Of a DNA stretch of 64,000 bases, positions 53,732 to 63,700 are shown piece by piece. The stretch covers positions 186,001-250,000 of the forward strand of contig NZ_CP043504.1 of assembly GCF_008365275.1 (NCBI RefSeq), in the 5' to 3' direction. The translations under genes and the position numbers were made by a program. The notes beneath the pieces were generated by a model. That model was not told the DNA's origin. It saw nothing but the letters and a program-made list of their open reading frames with translations, and searched no databases. The DNA comes from Protaetiibacter larvae (GTDB lineage Bacteria; Actinomycetota; Actinomycetes; Actinomycetales; Microbacteriaceae). Within the stretch, counting starts at the first letter, position 1. Each line of letters opens with the position of its first letter.

Positions 53732-55027
53732 ATGATGAACAAAGCCCGAGTCATTCGGGTTGGAGCTGTCGCCGCGGCGTCCGCTCTGACGATCGGCGGT
53801 CTCACCGCCTGTGCCCCCGGCGGCGACACTCCTTCCGACGGCACCACCACCATCACCTGGTGGCACAACGCCACCACCGACCCGCAGAAGGGTCTGTGGG
53901 AGGACGTGGCCGCCGAGTTCGAGAAGGCCCACCCCGGCGTCAAGGTCGAGGTCACCGGCTACCAGAACGAGGACCTGCAGCGCACCCTCATCCCGAACGC
54001 CCTCGCGAGCGGCGACGCCCCCGACCTCTTCATGGTGTGGCCCGGTGGCGAGGTTCGCGCCCAGGCCGAGGCCGGCTACCTGAAGGACCTGACCGACGTC
54101 GCGTCCGACACCATCGACGCGCTCGGCGGCGTGGCCAACCCGTGGAAGGTCGACGGCAAGCAGTACGCCCTCCCCTACACCTTCGGCATCGAGGGCATGT
54201 GGTACAACAAGGACCTCTACGCCCAGGCCGGCATCGACGCCGTCCCGGAGACGCTCCCCGAGCTCGAGGACGCCAACGAGAAGCTCCGTGCCATCGGCGT
54301 CGCCCCGATCGCCGTCGGCGCGGGCGACCTGTGGCCGGCCGGTCACTGGTGGTACCAGTTCGCGCTCGCCGCGTGCTCGACCGAGACCCTGCAGACCGCC
54401 ATCCCGGCGCTCGACTTCTCCGACCCCTGCTGGGTCGAGGCGGGCGACCTCCTGAAGGACTTCGTCGCGACCAACCCGTTCCAGGACGGCTTCCTCGCCT
54501 CGTCGGGCCAGCAGGGCGCTGACAGCTCGGCCGGTCTCGTCGCCAACGGCAAGGCCGCTGCGGAGCTCATGGGCCACTGGAACGCCGGTCAGATCGGTTC
54601 GCTGACCCCCGACGCCACGGTTCCCTCGTGGCTCGGCTGGTACCCCTTCGTGAGCGTGCCGGGCACCGCTGGTGACCCCGACATCGCCATGGGTGGTGGA
54701 GACGGCTTCGGCATCTACAAGGACGCGCCCGACGTGACCGTCGACCTGCTCAAGTACATCCTGAGCGACGACGTGCAGAAGCGCTTCGCCGAGACCGGTG
54801 CGGGCATCCCGACCAACCCGGCCGCGATCGACTCCGTCAGCGACCCGAGCCTCAAGCTCATCGCTGAGGGCCTCGCGAACGCGTCCTTCGTCCAGCTGTG
54901 GCTCGACAGCGACCTCGGCCCGACCTTCGGCAACCCGCTGAACCAGGCCGTCGTCAACCTGATGGCCGGCACCGGTACTCCCGAGGACATCGTCAAGGCG
55001 CTCGAAGACACGGCTGCGGCCCTGTAA
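53732..55027 (+). CDS. Sugar ABC transporter substrate-binding lipoprotein, xylo-oligosaccharide type (BxlE-like)
   Basis: 431 residues from ATG 53732; the next ATG (53735) is equally possible, with AGAGG upstream. Lipobox LTAC (Cys about 27). Mature MsmE/CUT1-type binding protein with TITWWHNATTDPQKG, DLFMVWPGGEVRAQAEAGYLKDLTD and a Trp-rich pocket. By context it binds xylobiose or longer oligomers. First of the + strand operon 53732-60535. Confidence 0.9.
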   Translation: MMNKARVIRVGAVAAASALTIGGLTACAPGGDTPSDGTTTITWWHNATTDPQKGLWEDVAAEFEKAHPGVKVEVTGYQNEDLQRTLIPNALASGDAPDLFMVWPGGEVRAQAEAGYLKDLTDVASDTIDALGGVANPWKVDGKQYALPYTFGIEGMWYNKDLYAQAGIDAVPETLPELEDANEKLRAIGVAPIAVGAGDLWPAGHWWYQFALAACSTETLQTAIPALDFSDPCWVEAGDLLKDFVATNPFQDGFLASSGQQGADSSAGLVANGKAAAELMGHWNAGQIGSLTPDATVPSWLGWYPFVSVPGTAGDPDIAMGGGDGFGIYKDAPDVTVDLLKYILSDDVQKRFAETGAGIPTNPAAIDSVSDPSLKLIAEGLANASFVQLWLDSDLGPTFGNPLNQAVVNLMAGTGTPEDIVKALEDTAAAL

Positions 55028-55033
55028 TAGAGC

Positions 55034-55996
55034 ATGACAAGCATCACTCAGGCAGGGCCCGCGGTCTCCGCGGGCCCTGCCGCCCCTCGCCCTGCATCCC
55101 GGAAGACCGTGGACAAGAGGAAGTGGCTGGAGATCGGCCTCTTCCTCGGCCCCGCCGTCATCATCTTCGTCGGGTTCGTCATCCTGCCCGTCGCCCTCGC
55201 GGCCGTCTACAGCTTCTTCAACTGGAACGGCCTCGGCCCGCTGGAGAAATTCATCGGGATCGACAACTACACCCGAGCCCTCTCGGACCCGCTCTTCCTG
55301 CGGTCGATCGGTAACAACTTCACGATCATCATCGCGTCGCTGCTCGTCCAGGGGCCGCTCGCGATCATCGTGGCGCTGCTGCTGAACCGCAAGATGCGTG
55401 GACGCACGATCGTCCGCGCCGCCATCTTCGTCCCGTACGTGCTCGCGGAGGTCATCGCGGGTCTGTCGTGGAAGCTGCTCCTCTCGCCGCAAGGCGGCGT
55501 CAACGCCGTGCTCGAGGCGATCGGACTCGGAGGCCTCACCCAGCCGTGGCTGGCGAACCCCGCGATCGCCCTCTGGGTGATGTTCTTCATCCTCACCTGG
55601 AAGTACCTGGGCTTCGCCGTCCTGCTCATGCTCGCCGGCCTCCAGGGCGTTCCCGAGGAGCTCACCGAGGCGGCGGCGATCGACGGCGCCAGCTGGTGGA
55701 AGACCCAGTGGTACATCACCATCCCGCTGCTCGGACCCACCATCCGCATCTGGGCGTTCCTGTCGATCATCGGATCGCTGCAGCTGTTCGACATGGTCTG
55801 GGTGACCACCCGTGGCGGCCCCGTCGGCGCGACGAGCACCATGGCGACCTACATGATCCAGTACGGCCAGGGGCAGCCCGGCTACGGCAGCGCCGTCGCG
55901 GTCATCCTGTTCCTGATCTCGCTGGTGATCGCCCTGCTCTACCAGCGTCACGCCCTGCGCCGCGATCTCGGCGCCGAAAACGTAGAGGAGCGCTGA
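55034..55996 (+). CDS. Sugar ABC transporter permease 1 (BxlF-like)
   Basis: 320 residues from ATG 55034, 6 bases after the SBP stop. Six membrane helices and the EAA-like motif LTEAAAIDGASWWKTQWYITIPLLGP of CUT1 permeases. N-terminal extension is Pro/Ala-rich. Works with permease 2; the ATPase must be shared (MsiK-type), as none is in this operon. Confidence 0.92.
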   Translation: MTSITQAGPAVSAGPAAPRPASRKTVDKRKWLEIGLFLGPAVIIFVGFVILPVALAAVYSFFNWNGLGPLEKFIGIDNYTRALSDPLFLRSIGNNFTIIIASLLVQGPLAIIVALLLNRKMRGRTIVRAAIFVPYVLAEVIAGLSWKLLLSPQGGVNAVLEAIGLGGLTQPWLANPAIALWVMFFILTWKYLGFAVLLMLAGLQGVPEELTEAAAIDGASWWKTQWYITIPLLGPTIRIWAFLSIIGSLQLFDMVWVTTRGGPVGATSTMATYMIQYGQGQPGYGSAVAVILFLISLVIALLYQRHALRRDLGAENVEER

Positions 55997-55998
55997 TC

Positions 55999-56898
55999 GT
56001 GGCCACCACTCAGGCAGTCTCACCGCGCCGCTCAGCGCGCAACAACGCCAAGGATCCCGGTCACGTCGGCTTCGACTGGCGCCAGCCGTTCGTGTACGTG
56101 GTCGCGCTGAGCGCGATCCTCGTCTCGGTGATCCCCGTGCTGTACGTGTGGATCAGCGGCTTCCGCACCAGTGCCGACCTGAACGCCGACCCGGCGGGCT
56201 GGCCGAACCCCTGGTCGATCGCGAACTACGTGACGGTGCTCTCGAGCACCCGCTTCTGGGGTTCGCTGTTCTCGTCCACCTTCGTCGCCCTGCTCACGAC
56301 GCTCGGCGTGGTGGTCATCGGGATCGCGGCGGCGTTCGTGCTCGCGCGCTACGAGTTCCGCGGGCGCCAGTGGCTGTACACCTTCTTCACCGCGGGACTG
56401 CTGTTCCCGGTGACGGTCGCCGCCCTGCCGCTGACCATCCTGCTGCGCGACATCGGCCTGCACGGCACCTTCGCGGGCCTCATCATCCCGCAGATCGCCT
56501 TCGCCCTGCCGACGACGATCATCATCCTGGTGCCGTTCCTGCGGGCGATCCCGAAGGAGCTCGAGGAGGCGGCCGCGCTCGACGGGACCAGCCGCATCGG
56601 CTTCTTCTGGCGCATCGTCATGCCGCTGTCGGTTCCGGGCCTCGTGACCGTGGGCGTGCTCGCGTTCATCGGAAGCTGGAACAGCTACCTGCTGCCCCTG
56701 CTGCTGCTCACCACGGGGGGCATCCCGCAGGAGCTGTGGACCCTGCCGCTCGGCGTCCAGCAGTTCTCGACGCAGTACTCGCAGGACACGGGCGCGGTCC
56801 TCGCATACACCTCCCTCGCCATGCTCCCCGCTCTGATCTTCTTCCTCGGAGCCGAGCGTCGCATCGTGGGTGGCCTCACCGGCGCTGTGAAGGGCTGA
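55999..56898 (+). CDS. Sugar ABC transporter permease 2 (BxlG-like)
   Basis: 299 residues from GTG 55999, 2 bases after permease 1. Six helices; EAA motif ELEEAAALDGTSRIGFFWRIVMPLSVPG. The final helix ends in GAERRIVGGLTGAVKG, a typical CUT1 permease ending. Partner of permease 1. Confidence 0.92.
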   Translation: MATTQAVSPRRSARNNAKDPGHVGFDWRQPFVYVVALSAILVSVIPVLYVWISGFRTSADLNADPAGWPNPWSIANYVTVLSSTRFWGSLFSSTFVALLTTLGVVVIGIAAAFVLARYEFRGRQWLYTFFTAGLLFPVTVAALPLTILLRDIGLHGTFAGLIIPQIAFALPTTIIILVPFLRAIPKELEEAAALDGTSRIGFFWRIVMPLSVPGLVTVGVLAFIGSWNSYLLPLLLLTTGGIPQELWTLPLGVQQFSTQYSQDTGAVLAYTSLAMLPALIFFLGAERRIVGGLTGAVKG

Positions 56899-56904
56899 TA
56901 CCGC

Positions 56905-59262
56905 ATGTCGACTGATGTCGGTGTCGTTCCGGTCTGGCGCGACACCTCGAAGTCCCCTGACGTCCGCGTCGAGGCGCTCATCTCGGAGATGACGCTCGAA
57001 GAGAAGCTCGCGCAGCTCTTCGGCATCTGGGTGGGTGCGTCGGCCGACGGCGGCGAGGTCGCACCCCACCAGAACGACATGATCGACGACGTCGACATCG
57101 ACTCGCTGCTGCCGGAAGGTCTGGGTCAACTGACCCGGCCCTTCGGCACGGCACCCGTCGACCCCGCCCTGGGTGCGCTCTCGCTGCAGCGCACCCAGGA
57201 GCGGATCGTCGCCTCCAACCGCTTCGGCATCCCCGCGCTCGCGCACGAGGAGTGCCTCGCCGGCTTCGCCACCTGGGGAGCGACCGCCTACCCGGTGCCG
57301 CTGTCATGGGGTGCGAGCTTCGACCCCGACCTCGTCCGCGAGGTCGCCCGGCGGATCGGCTCCGACATGCGCTCGGTCGGCGTGCACCAGGGCCTCGCCC
57401 CCGTGCTCGACGTCGTTCGCGACGCCCGCTGGGGCCGCGTGGAGGAGACCATCGGCGAGGATCCGTACCTCGTCGGCACGGTCGCGACCGCCTATGTGCA
57501 GGGCCTCGAGCAGGCCGGCATCGTCGCGACGCTCAAGCACTTCGTGGGCTACTCCGCCTCGAAGGCGGGGCGCAACCTCGCCCCCGTCTCGGTGGGCCCG
57601 CGCGAACTCGCGGACGTGCTGCTCCCCCCGTTCGAGATGGCGATCCGCGAGAGCGGCGTGCGTTCCGTCATGAACGCCTACACCGACATCGACGGCATCC
57701 CGACGGCGGCCGACACGAGCCTGCTGACCGGCCTGCTGCGCGACACCTGGGGCTTCGACGGCACCGTCGTGGCCGACTACTTCGCGGTCGGCTTCCTCGC
57801 GGCGCTCCACGGCGTCGCCGCGGACGGCGACTGGGGCACCGCGGCATCCATCGCGCTCACCGCCGGCATCGACGTCGAACTGCCCACCGTGCGCGGCTAC
57901 GGCGCCCCGCTCGCCGCGGAGGTGCGCGCCGGACGCCTCGACGAGGCGATCGTGGACCGCGCCCTGCGCCGCGTGCTGCTGCAGAAGCTCGACCTCGGCC
58001 TGCTCGACGAGGACTGGTCGCCCGTCCCCGCGGCGCTGGCCGCCGCCGGCGACGCGACACCCGACGGCGTGCGCGGATCCGTCGACCTCGACTCGGCCGC
58101 CAACCGTGCGCTCGCCGCGCGGCTGGCCGAGCGTGCGATCGTGCTACTGCGCAACGACGGCGTCCTGCCGCTGGCCTCACCTGCGCGGATCGCCGTGGTC
58201 GGCCCGACGGCGGACGATCCCTACGCGGTGCTCGGCTGCTACTCCTTCCCGAGCCACGTGGGCGTGCAGCACCCCGAGGTGCCGATCGGCCTGCACCTGC
58301 CGACGCTGCTCGAGTCGCTCCGCGAGGAGTTCCCCTCCAGCGACCTCGTCTACGTGCGGGGCACCACGATCGACGGCGGCGAGACCGCGGAGATCCCGGC
58401 GGCGGTCGCCGCGGCACGCGATGCCGACGTCGTCATCGTCGCGCTCGGCGACCGCGCCGGCCTGTTCGGCCGCGGCACGAGCGGGGAGGGGTGCGACGCC
58501 GAGTCGCTCGCCCTGCCGGGGGCTCAGCAGCAACTCCTGGATGCCGTGCTCACGAGCGGCACGCCGACGGTCGTCACGCTGCTCGCGGGACGCCCCTACG
58601 CGCTGGGCGGCGCGCCCGAGACGGCGAACGCCATCCTCGAGGCCTTCTTCCTCGGCGAAGAGGGCACGCCGACGATCGCCGGGGCGCTCAGCGGACGCGT
58701 GAACCCGGCGGGTCGCCTGCCGGTGAGCGTCCCCGCGACCTCGGGGGCCCAGCCCTCCAGCTACCTCGCGGCGCCCCTTGCCCGCAAGAGCGGGGTCTCG
58801 AACATCGACCCGACCCCGGCCTACCCCTTCGGGCACGGCCTGTCGTACACGGACTTCACGTGGAGCGACCTCGGGGTCTCGGGCAAGCTGTTCTCGCAGA
58901 CGGTGGACGTGCGCGTCAAGGTGGCGAACACGGGCGACCGCGCGGGATCCGACGTCGTGCAGCTGTACCTGCACGACCCGGTCGCCTCCGTGGTGCGGCC
59001 CGTGCAGCGGCTCATCTCCTACGCCCGCGTCGACCTCGCCGCCGGCGAGGAGGCGACCGTCTCGTTCCGGGTTCCCGCCGAGCTCGCCTCGTTCACGGGC
59101 GTCGAAGGTCGTCGCATCGTCGAACCGGGCACCCTCGTGTTCGGTGTCGCGCGCTCCGCGGGCGACCTCGTCTTCGAGCACACGGTCGAGCTGACCGGCG
59201 CGACCCGCGTCGTCGACCACACCCGCCCGCTGCACGCCGAGGTCTCGATCGAGGTCGGCTGA
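56905..59262 (+). CDS. Glycoside hydrolase family 3 beta-xylosidase/glucosidase
   Basis: 785 residues from ATG 56905, 6 bases after permease 2, without signal peptide. Two-domain GH3: N-terminal TIM barrel with KHFVGYS and the nucleophile in GTVVADY (Asp291, in place of SDW), then the alpha/beta sandwich domain and a C-terminal fibronectin-III-like module (YTDFTWSDLGVSG to the end). The barrel fits xylosidase-type GH3, and the operon suggests it cuts xylo-oligosaccharides to xylose inside the cell (BxlA-like). Confidence 0.93.
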   Translation: MSTDVGVVPVWRDTSKSPDVRVEALISEMTLEEKLAQLFGIWVGASADGGEVAPHQNDMIDDVDIDSLLPEGLGQLTRPFGTAPVDPALGALSLQRTQERIVASNRFGIPALAHEECLAGFATWGATAYPVPLSWGASFDPDLVREVARRIGSDMRSVGVHQGLAPVLDVVRDARWGRVEETIGEDPYLVGTVATAYVQGLEQAGIVATLKHFVGYSASKAGRNLAPVSVGPRELADVLLPPFEMAIRESGVRSVMNAYTDIDGIPTAADTSLLTGLLRDTWGFDGTVVADYFAVGFLAALHGVAADGDWGTAASIALTAGIDVELPTVRGYGAPLAAEVRAGRLDEAIVDRALRRVLLQKLDLGLLDEDWSPVPAALAAAGDATPDGVRGSVDLDSAANRALAARLAERAIVLLRNDGVLPLASPARIAVVGPTADDPYAVLGCYSFPSHVGVQHPEVPIGLHLPTLLESLREEFPSSDLVYVRGTTIDGGETAEIPAAVAAARDADVVIVALGDRAGLFGRGTSGEGCDAESLALPGAQQQLLDAVLTSGTPTVVTLLAGRPYALGGAPETANAILEAFFLGEEGTPTIAGALSGRVNPAGRLPVSVPATSGAQPSSYLAAPLARKSGVSNIDPTPAYPFGHGLSYTDFTWSDLGVSGKLFSQTVDVRVKVANTGDRAGSDVVQLYLHDPVASVVRPVQRLISYARVDLAAGEEATVSFRVPAELASFTGVEGRRIVEPGTLVFGVARSAGDLVFEHTVELTGATRVVDHTRPLHAEVSIEVG

Positions 59263-59309
59263 GATGGTCGACGAGCGCGCCGCGCAGCGGCACGCCTCTC
59301 GGGACCATC
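59263..59309. repeat. Family C palindrome overlapping the intracellular xylanase start
   Basis: GATGGTC (59263-59269) pairs with GACCATC (59303-59309); the inner arms are imperfect. The 19-base centre (59277-59295) is identical to 50892-50910. It sits across the start of the GH10 gene and is translated in frame. Confidence 0.75.
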
Positions 59310-60535
59310 GGATCGCGCATCGCGTCGGCGAGCTGACCGCCCAGCTCGTCGACGCGAGCGGCGCCCCCCTCGCCGACCGCGAGGTCGAGGTCACGCAGAC
59401 CCGGCACGCCTTCGGCTTCGGCAGCACCGGCTTCGAGCTCATCCCGCACGCCAATGGCGAGGAGGACGCCTCCGCTCTCGCCGAGGACTGGCTGGGGGTC
59501 TTCGACACGGCGACCCTCCCCTTCTATCGGGGCGACTTCGAGCCGGAGCGCGGGGTCACGCGCACCGCGACCATCCGCGCCGCCGCGCACTGGTTCGCCG
59601 ATCGCGGCGTGCGACTGAAAGGGCACCCGCTCGTCTGGCACACCGTGAAGTCGCGCTGGATGGACGAGCTGCCGCTCGACGAGGTGAAAGACCTCGTGCA
59701 GTCGCGCATCCGCCGCGAGATCGACGACTTCCGGGGCCTCATCGGCTCCTGGGACGTCGTCAACGAGGCCGTCATCATGCCGGTGTTCGAGAACGAGCCC
59801 GACGGCGTGCCCAACGCGATCTCGCGGCTGGCCCGGGAGCGCGGCCGCATCCCCCTCATCCGCGACGCGTTCGCCGAGGCGCGAGCCGCCGACCCCGACG
59901 CCGTGCTGCTCATCAACGACTTCGACCTCTCGAGCGCCTACGAATGCCTCATCGAGGGACTGCTCGAGGCCGGTGTGACGATCGACGCGATCGGTCTGCA
60001 GACCCACATGCACCAGGGGTACTGGGGCGAGGAGACCATGCTCGCCATGGTCGACCGCTTCGCGCGCTACGGGCTGCCGCTGCACCTCACCGAGAACACC
60101 CTGCTCTCGGGGGAGCTCATGCCGGCCGACATCGTCGACCTCAACGATTACCAGCCCGAATCCTGGCCTTCGACGCCCGAGGGAGAGGCACGGCAGGCCG
60201 ACGAGCTGGTGCGGCACTACCGTTCGCTCGTCGAGCACCCCAGCGTGCAGTCGATCACCTACTGGGGCATCACCGACAAGGGTGCCTGGCTGGGCGCCCC
60301 TGGCGGGCTGCTGCGGGCCGACGGATCGCGGAAGCCCGCATACGACGCCCTCCGGCAGCTCGTGCGAGGCGAGTGGTGGCTCTCCCCCACGCGCATGCGC
60401 ACCGACCACGACGGACGGGTGCGCGTCTCGGGCTTCCTCGGCGACTACCGGGTGACCGCGGGTGCGGCATCCGCGGCGTTCATGATCGGGCGCGCAGGTT
60501 CGGACGCGCTGCTCGCGCCGCTCGTCGTCGCATAG
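59264..60535 (+). CDS. GH10 endo-1,4-beta-xylanase without signal peptide (intracellular)
   Basis: 423 residues from ATG 59264, one base after the GH3 stop. Acid/base Glu168 in WDVVNEAV and nucleophile Glu277 in LHLTENTL (the usual TELD form is altered). Also HPLVWHT, INDFDLSS and TYWGITDKGAW are GH10 landmarks. No signal peptide, so it would act on imported xylo-oligosaccharides. Its first 17 residues (VDERAAQRHASRDHRI) derive from a palindromic repeat, so the native start could be later. It ends an operon with the importer and GH3. Confidence 0.9.
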   Translation: MVDERAAQRHASRDHRIAHRVGELTAQLVDASGAPLADREVEVTQTRHAFGFGSTGFELIPHANGEEDASALAEDWLGVFDTATLPFYRGDFEPERGVTRTATIRAAAHWFADRGVRLKGHPLVWHTVKSRWMDELPLDEVKDLVQSRIRREIDDFRGLIGSWDVVNEAVIMPVFENEPDGVPNAISRLARERGRIPLIRDAFAEARAADPDAVLLINDFDLSSAYECLIEGLLEAGVTIDAIGLQTHMHQGYWGEETMLAMVDRFARYGLPLHLTENTLLSGELMPADIVDLNDYQPESWPSTPEGEARQADELVRHYRSLVEHPSVQSITYWGITDKGAWLGAPGGLLRADGSRKPAYDALRQLVRGEWWLSPTRMRTDHDGRVRVSGFLGDYRVTAGAASAAFMIGRAGSDALLAPLVVA

Positions 60536-60541
60536 CCCCCG

Positions 60542-60646
60542 GATCTCGATACACCGCCTGTGGCGGCACTCGATCAGCGGGGTCCTTTGCCTGCGGCACT
60601 CCCCCGCTGATCGAGTGCCGCGGCGCAGCCGCGGTGTATCGAGATC
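60542..60646. repeat. Nested palindrome between the convergent xylanase genes
   Basis: Outer arms GATCTCGATACACCGC (60542-60557) and its complement (60631-60646), inner arms GGCACTCGATCAGCGGGG (60565-60582) and complement (60602-60619), loop 60583-60601. Total about 105 bp. Elements with the GATCTCGATAC / CTCGATCAGCGGG pattern are common at gene ends in the Microbacteriaceae. Bidirectional termination is likely. Confidence 0.85.
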
Positions 60647-60725
60647 AGCCGACCGCACACTCCCCGCAGGCGCGCGAAAGCCCGCCCGGACCGCGCCGAC
60701 GGGTCCGGGCGGGCGGGTCCCTCCG

Positions 60726-63700
60726 TCAGTGACGGAGGGCCGCTCCGCGACGTCGGGCCCGCGCCGAGAACACCAGCCCCGCGAAGAGCAGGAGCAGTGC
60801 CACCGACAGCGGCGTCGTGATGTCCGCACCGGTGGCGGCGATCGTGGCCGCGATCACCGTGAACGGCGAGCTCGCGAGCACGTTGCTTCCCACCACCGCG
60901 GCCAGACGGTACGTACCAGGTGCCGTTCCGGCCGGCACGGTGACGCTGCCGGAGGCGTTCCCCGCGGCATTCGCCGTGAGGGTTCCGACGACCGTGCTCG
61001 CCGCCGCCGCCCCGCGAGCAGTGGCCGCGAATCCGCCGGCGCCACCGCCGAAGGCGGCCGCCGGGGTGTCGAGCACGATGCTCACGGTCTGCCCGGGAAC
61101 GAGGCCGCTGAGGCCGACGTCGACCGTGCCGCCGGGCGCTGCGCTCGTGCTGCCGAGGGTCACGACGGGCGCCGGTGCGTCGGCCGCGGAGGCGTCCACG
61201 AGCTCGCCCACACCCCAGCGCGCGGTCGACTGGTATCCGACACCGGTCGGGTCGGCCCAGTTGGTGATGCCCGTGCGGACTCCGGCGGTGGCGTCGTTGA
61301 CCTGGAAGTCGAGGCCGTGGATGGTGCCGAGACCGCCGGTCTCCAGCAGGCTCACCGACGCCTCCACGAGGTAGCCCCCGTCGATGCGCTTCGTCGAGGA
61401 CTGCACGCGGTTCGCCTGGTACGCCTCGTCACCGGTGCCGAAGGACTGGCGGTTGGCGGCCGAGATGCGGATCTGGCTGTCGTCGTAGCGGTACGAACCG
61501 TTCTTGACGTTGCCCGCGTCCACGAAGATCTCCACCGAGTCCTGCACCCACGGGTCGGACGCCGAGACGTCGACCGTCGGGTCGGCGACCGTGGCGAGCA
61601 CGTAGAGGGTGTTGCCCTTCCACAGGGTGCGCACGGTCGCGACGGCGCCCGTTCCCTGCACCTGCTTGCTCGTGGTGACGACGTTGGCCGTGTTCCACAC
61701 CGCCTCCACCCAGCCATCGATCTCGGGAGCGGTCTCGGTGCCGACGACCTCGAGGAACGACACGGGCTCGACGAGCGTGAGCGTGCCGGTCGCGCCGTCC
61801 GCGTTCCAGCCGGAGCTCACCCCGTCGTCGATCACGCGGATGTCGAACTGCAGATCGTTGTCGCCCACCTGCGCGCCGTCCAGCGGCAGCTCGACGATCG
61901 CGCGATAACCCGTGCCGGTCGAGACGACGGCGCCTGTCGCGGTGCCGGTGCCATCGCGGCCCAGGGTCACGGTCGTGCCGCCGAGCTCGACCTCGATGCC
62001 GTCCGCACCGGTGGTGGCGTCCGCCACCTCTGCATAGACCGTGAGGTGGTCGGGCTCCCAGCGCAGCTGGAAGGCGGCGTTCGCCGAGATGGTGCGCAGC
62101 GGAAGGTGGCTCCACTCCTCCGAGGCGGCACCGGCGGTCGTAGCGGGCACGTCGGCCTGGAACACGTCCGCGGTGCGCAGCGGCGCGGGCAGCGGGTCCT
62201 CATCCGACTCCCCCGCGACGATGCCGTAGTAGGCCGGCTTCGCCTGCAGCGCGTCGTTGAACACGAGCGGCGCACCCGAGCTGTTGCGCCAGCTGCGGCC
62301 GTCGTTGAGGCCCCACACCGTGACCGAGAAGAGGTCGTCGGCGTGCGCGCGGAAGATCCCGAAGGCGTCCTGGAAGTAGTAGCCCTGGTCGACGAGCTTT
62401 GCCTGCGACACGGGGGTTCCGGTCGTGACGTCGAGCTCGGTGACCGCCTGCACGACGGGGAGGTCGTCGAAGGCCGTGAGCGCCTGCCCGAGCGCGGCGA
62501 CCGGGGTCGACAGCGCCACGTGGAACTGGTGGCCCACGCCGTCCACAGGGACGTCGTCGGCGAGGAGCCGCTCCACGAGGTCGTGGTAGCGCTGCTGCTT
62601 GCCGGACTGCTCGGTGTTGTAGTCGTTGATGAACAGCGTCACCGGGTGCGACGCCGAGGGGTCGGCGTAGACGTCGTTGAAGGCCTCGTTCGCGTACTCG
62701 AAGGCGAGCGCGATGTAGCTCTCGCCGAGCACGTTGTACCAGGGGCTGCGACGCAGTCCGTCGGCGAACTCCGTGGAGTCGGCGACGACCTCGTTGACGA
62801 CGTCGAACGCGTACACCGGGTTGTCGGCGCTTCCGAAGAGGCCGTAGTTGTCGGAGAGGTACTCGGCCACGTTGAAGATGTGGTCGTGCAGCCGTTCGCG
62901 CAGGATCTCCTGATCGCCCGGGCTCGAGGTGAGCGGCGCACCCGACGCGTTCTGGAAGAACCAGGCCGGCGTCTGGCTGTGCCAGGCGAGCACGTGACCG
63001 TACACCTTGAGGTCGTTGTCCCGGGCGAACTCGATGAGGCTGTCGATGTCGGCGTTCGGCGCGAACTCCTTGCTCGCGTTGTACCAGCCCTCCGGCTTCA
63101 TGGCGTTCTCGGCCGTGATCTGGTCGAAGTGCTTGAGGGTGAGCTGCTTGGCGGCGCCGGCCGTCTCGCGCGTGTCGATCGCCACACCCACCGGGAAGCT
63201 CGTGGTGTCCTTGATCGGCGTCAGGTCTTCGATGGCGACCGGGGCCGACGCCGAGAACTCGATGTCGTCGAGGTAGAGCGTCGTGCGGTTGCCGGGGTCG
63301 GTGTCGCTGATCCACCGGGTCTGGAAATAGACGCTCGCGGTCTCGAACGCCGGCGCCTGGAAGCTGCCGGTGAGGTGGGTCCAGCCGGTGGCGTTCGGCA
63401 CCTGCTCGAAGTCGACGAGGGTCGGGTAGCTCGTGCCGTTGACGGCCGCGCTCAGCCAGATCCGGTCGACGGGGGTGCCCGCGAACTTGGCCCAGGCGCT
63501 CACGTTGTAGATGGTGCCGGGGATCAGGATGCCGTTGATCGTGTGCTGGATGCCGGAGCCCTGCGACTTGCGGTTCGAGATCTCGGCCGACTGCGCGCCG
63601 CCGTGGAACTCCGCGGTGGAGATGCCCACGGTCGGGTCGCCGTTGCCGTCGGCGCGGAGCGTCCAGGTGCCGAGGCCGCTCTCGAAGTCCTCGTTGAGCG

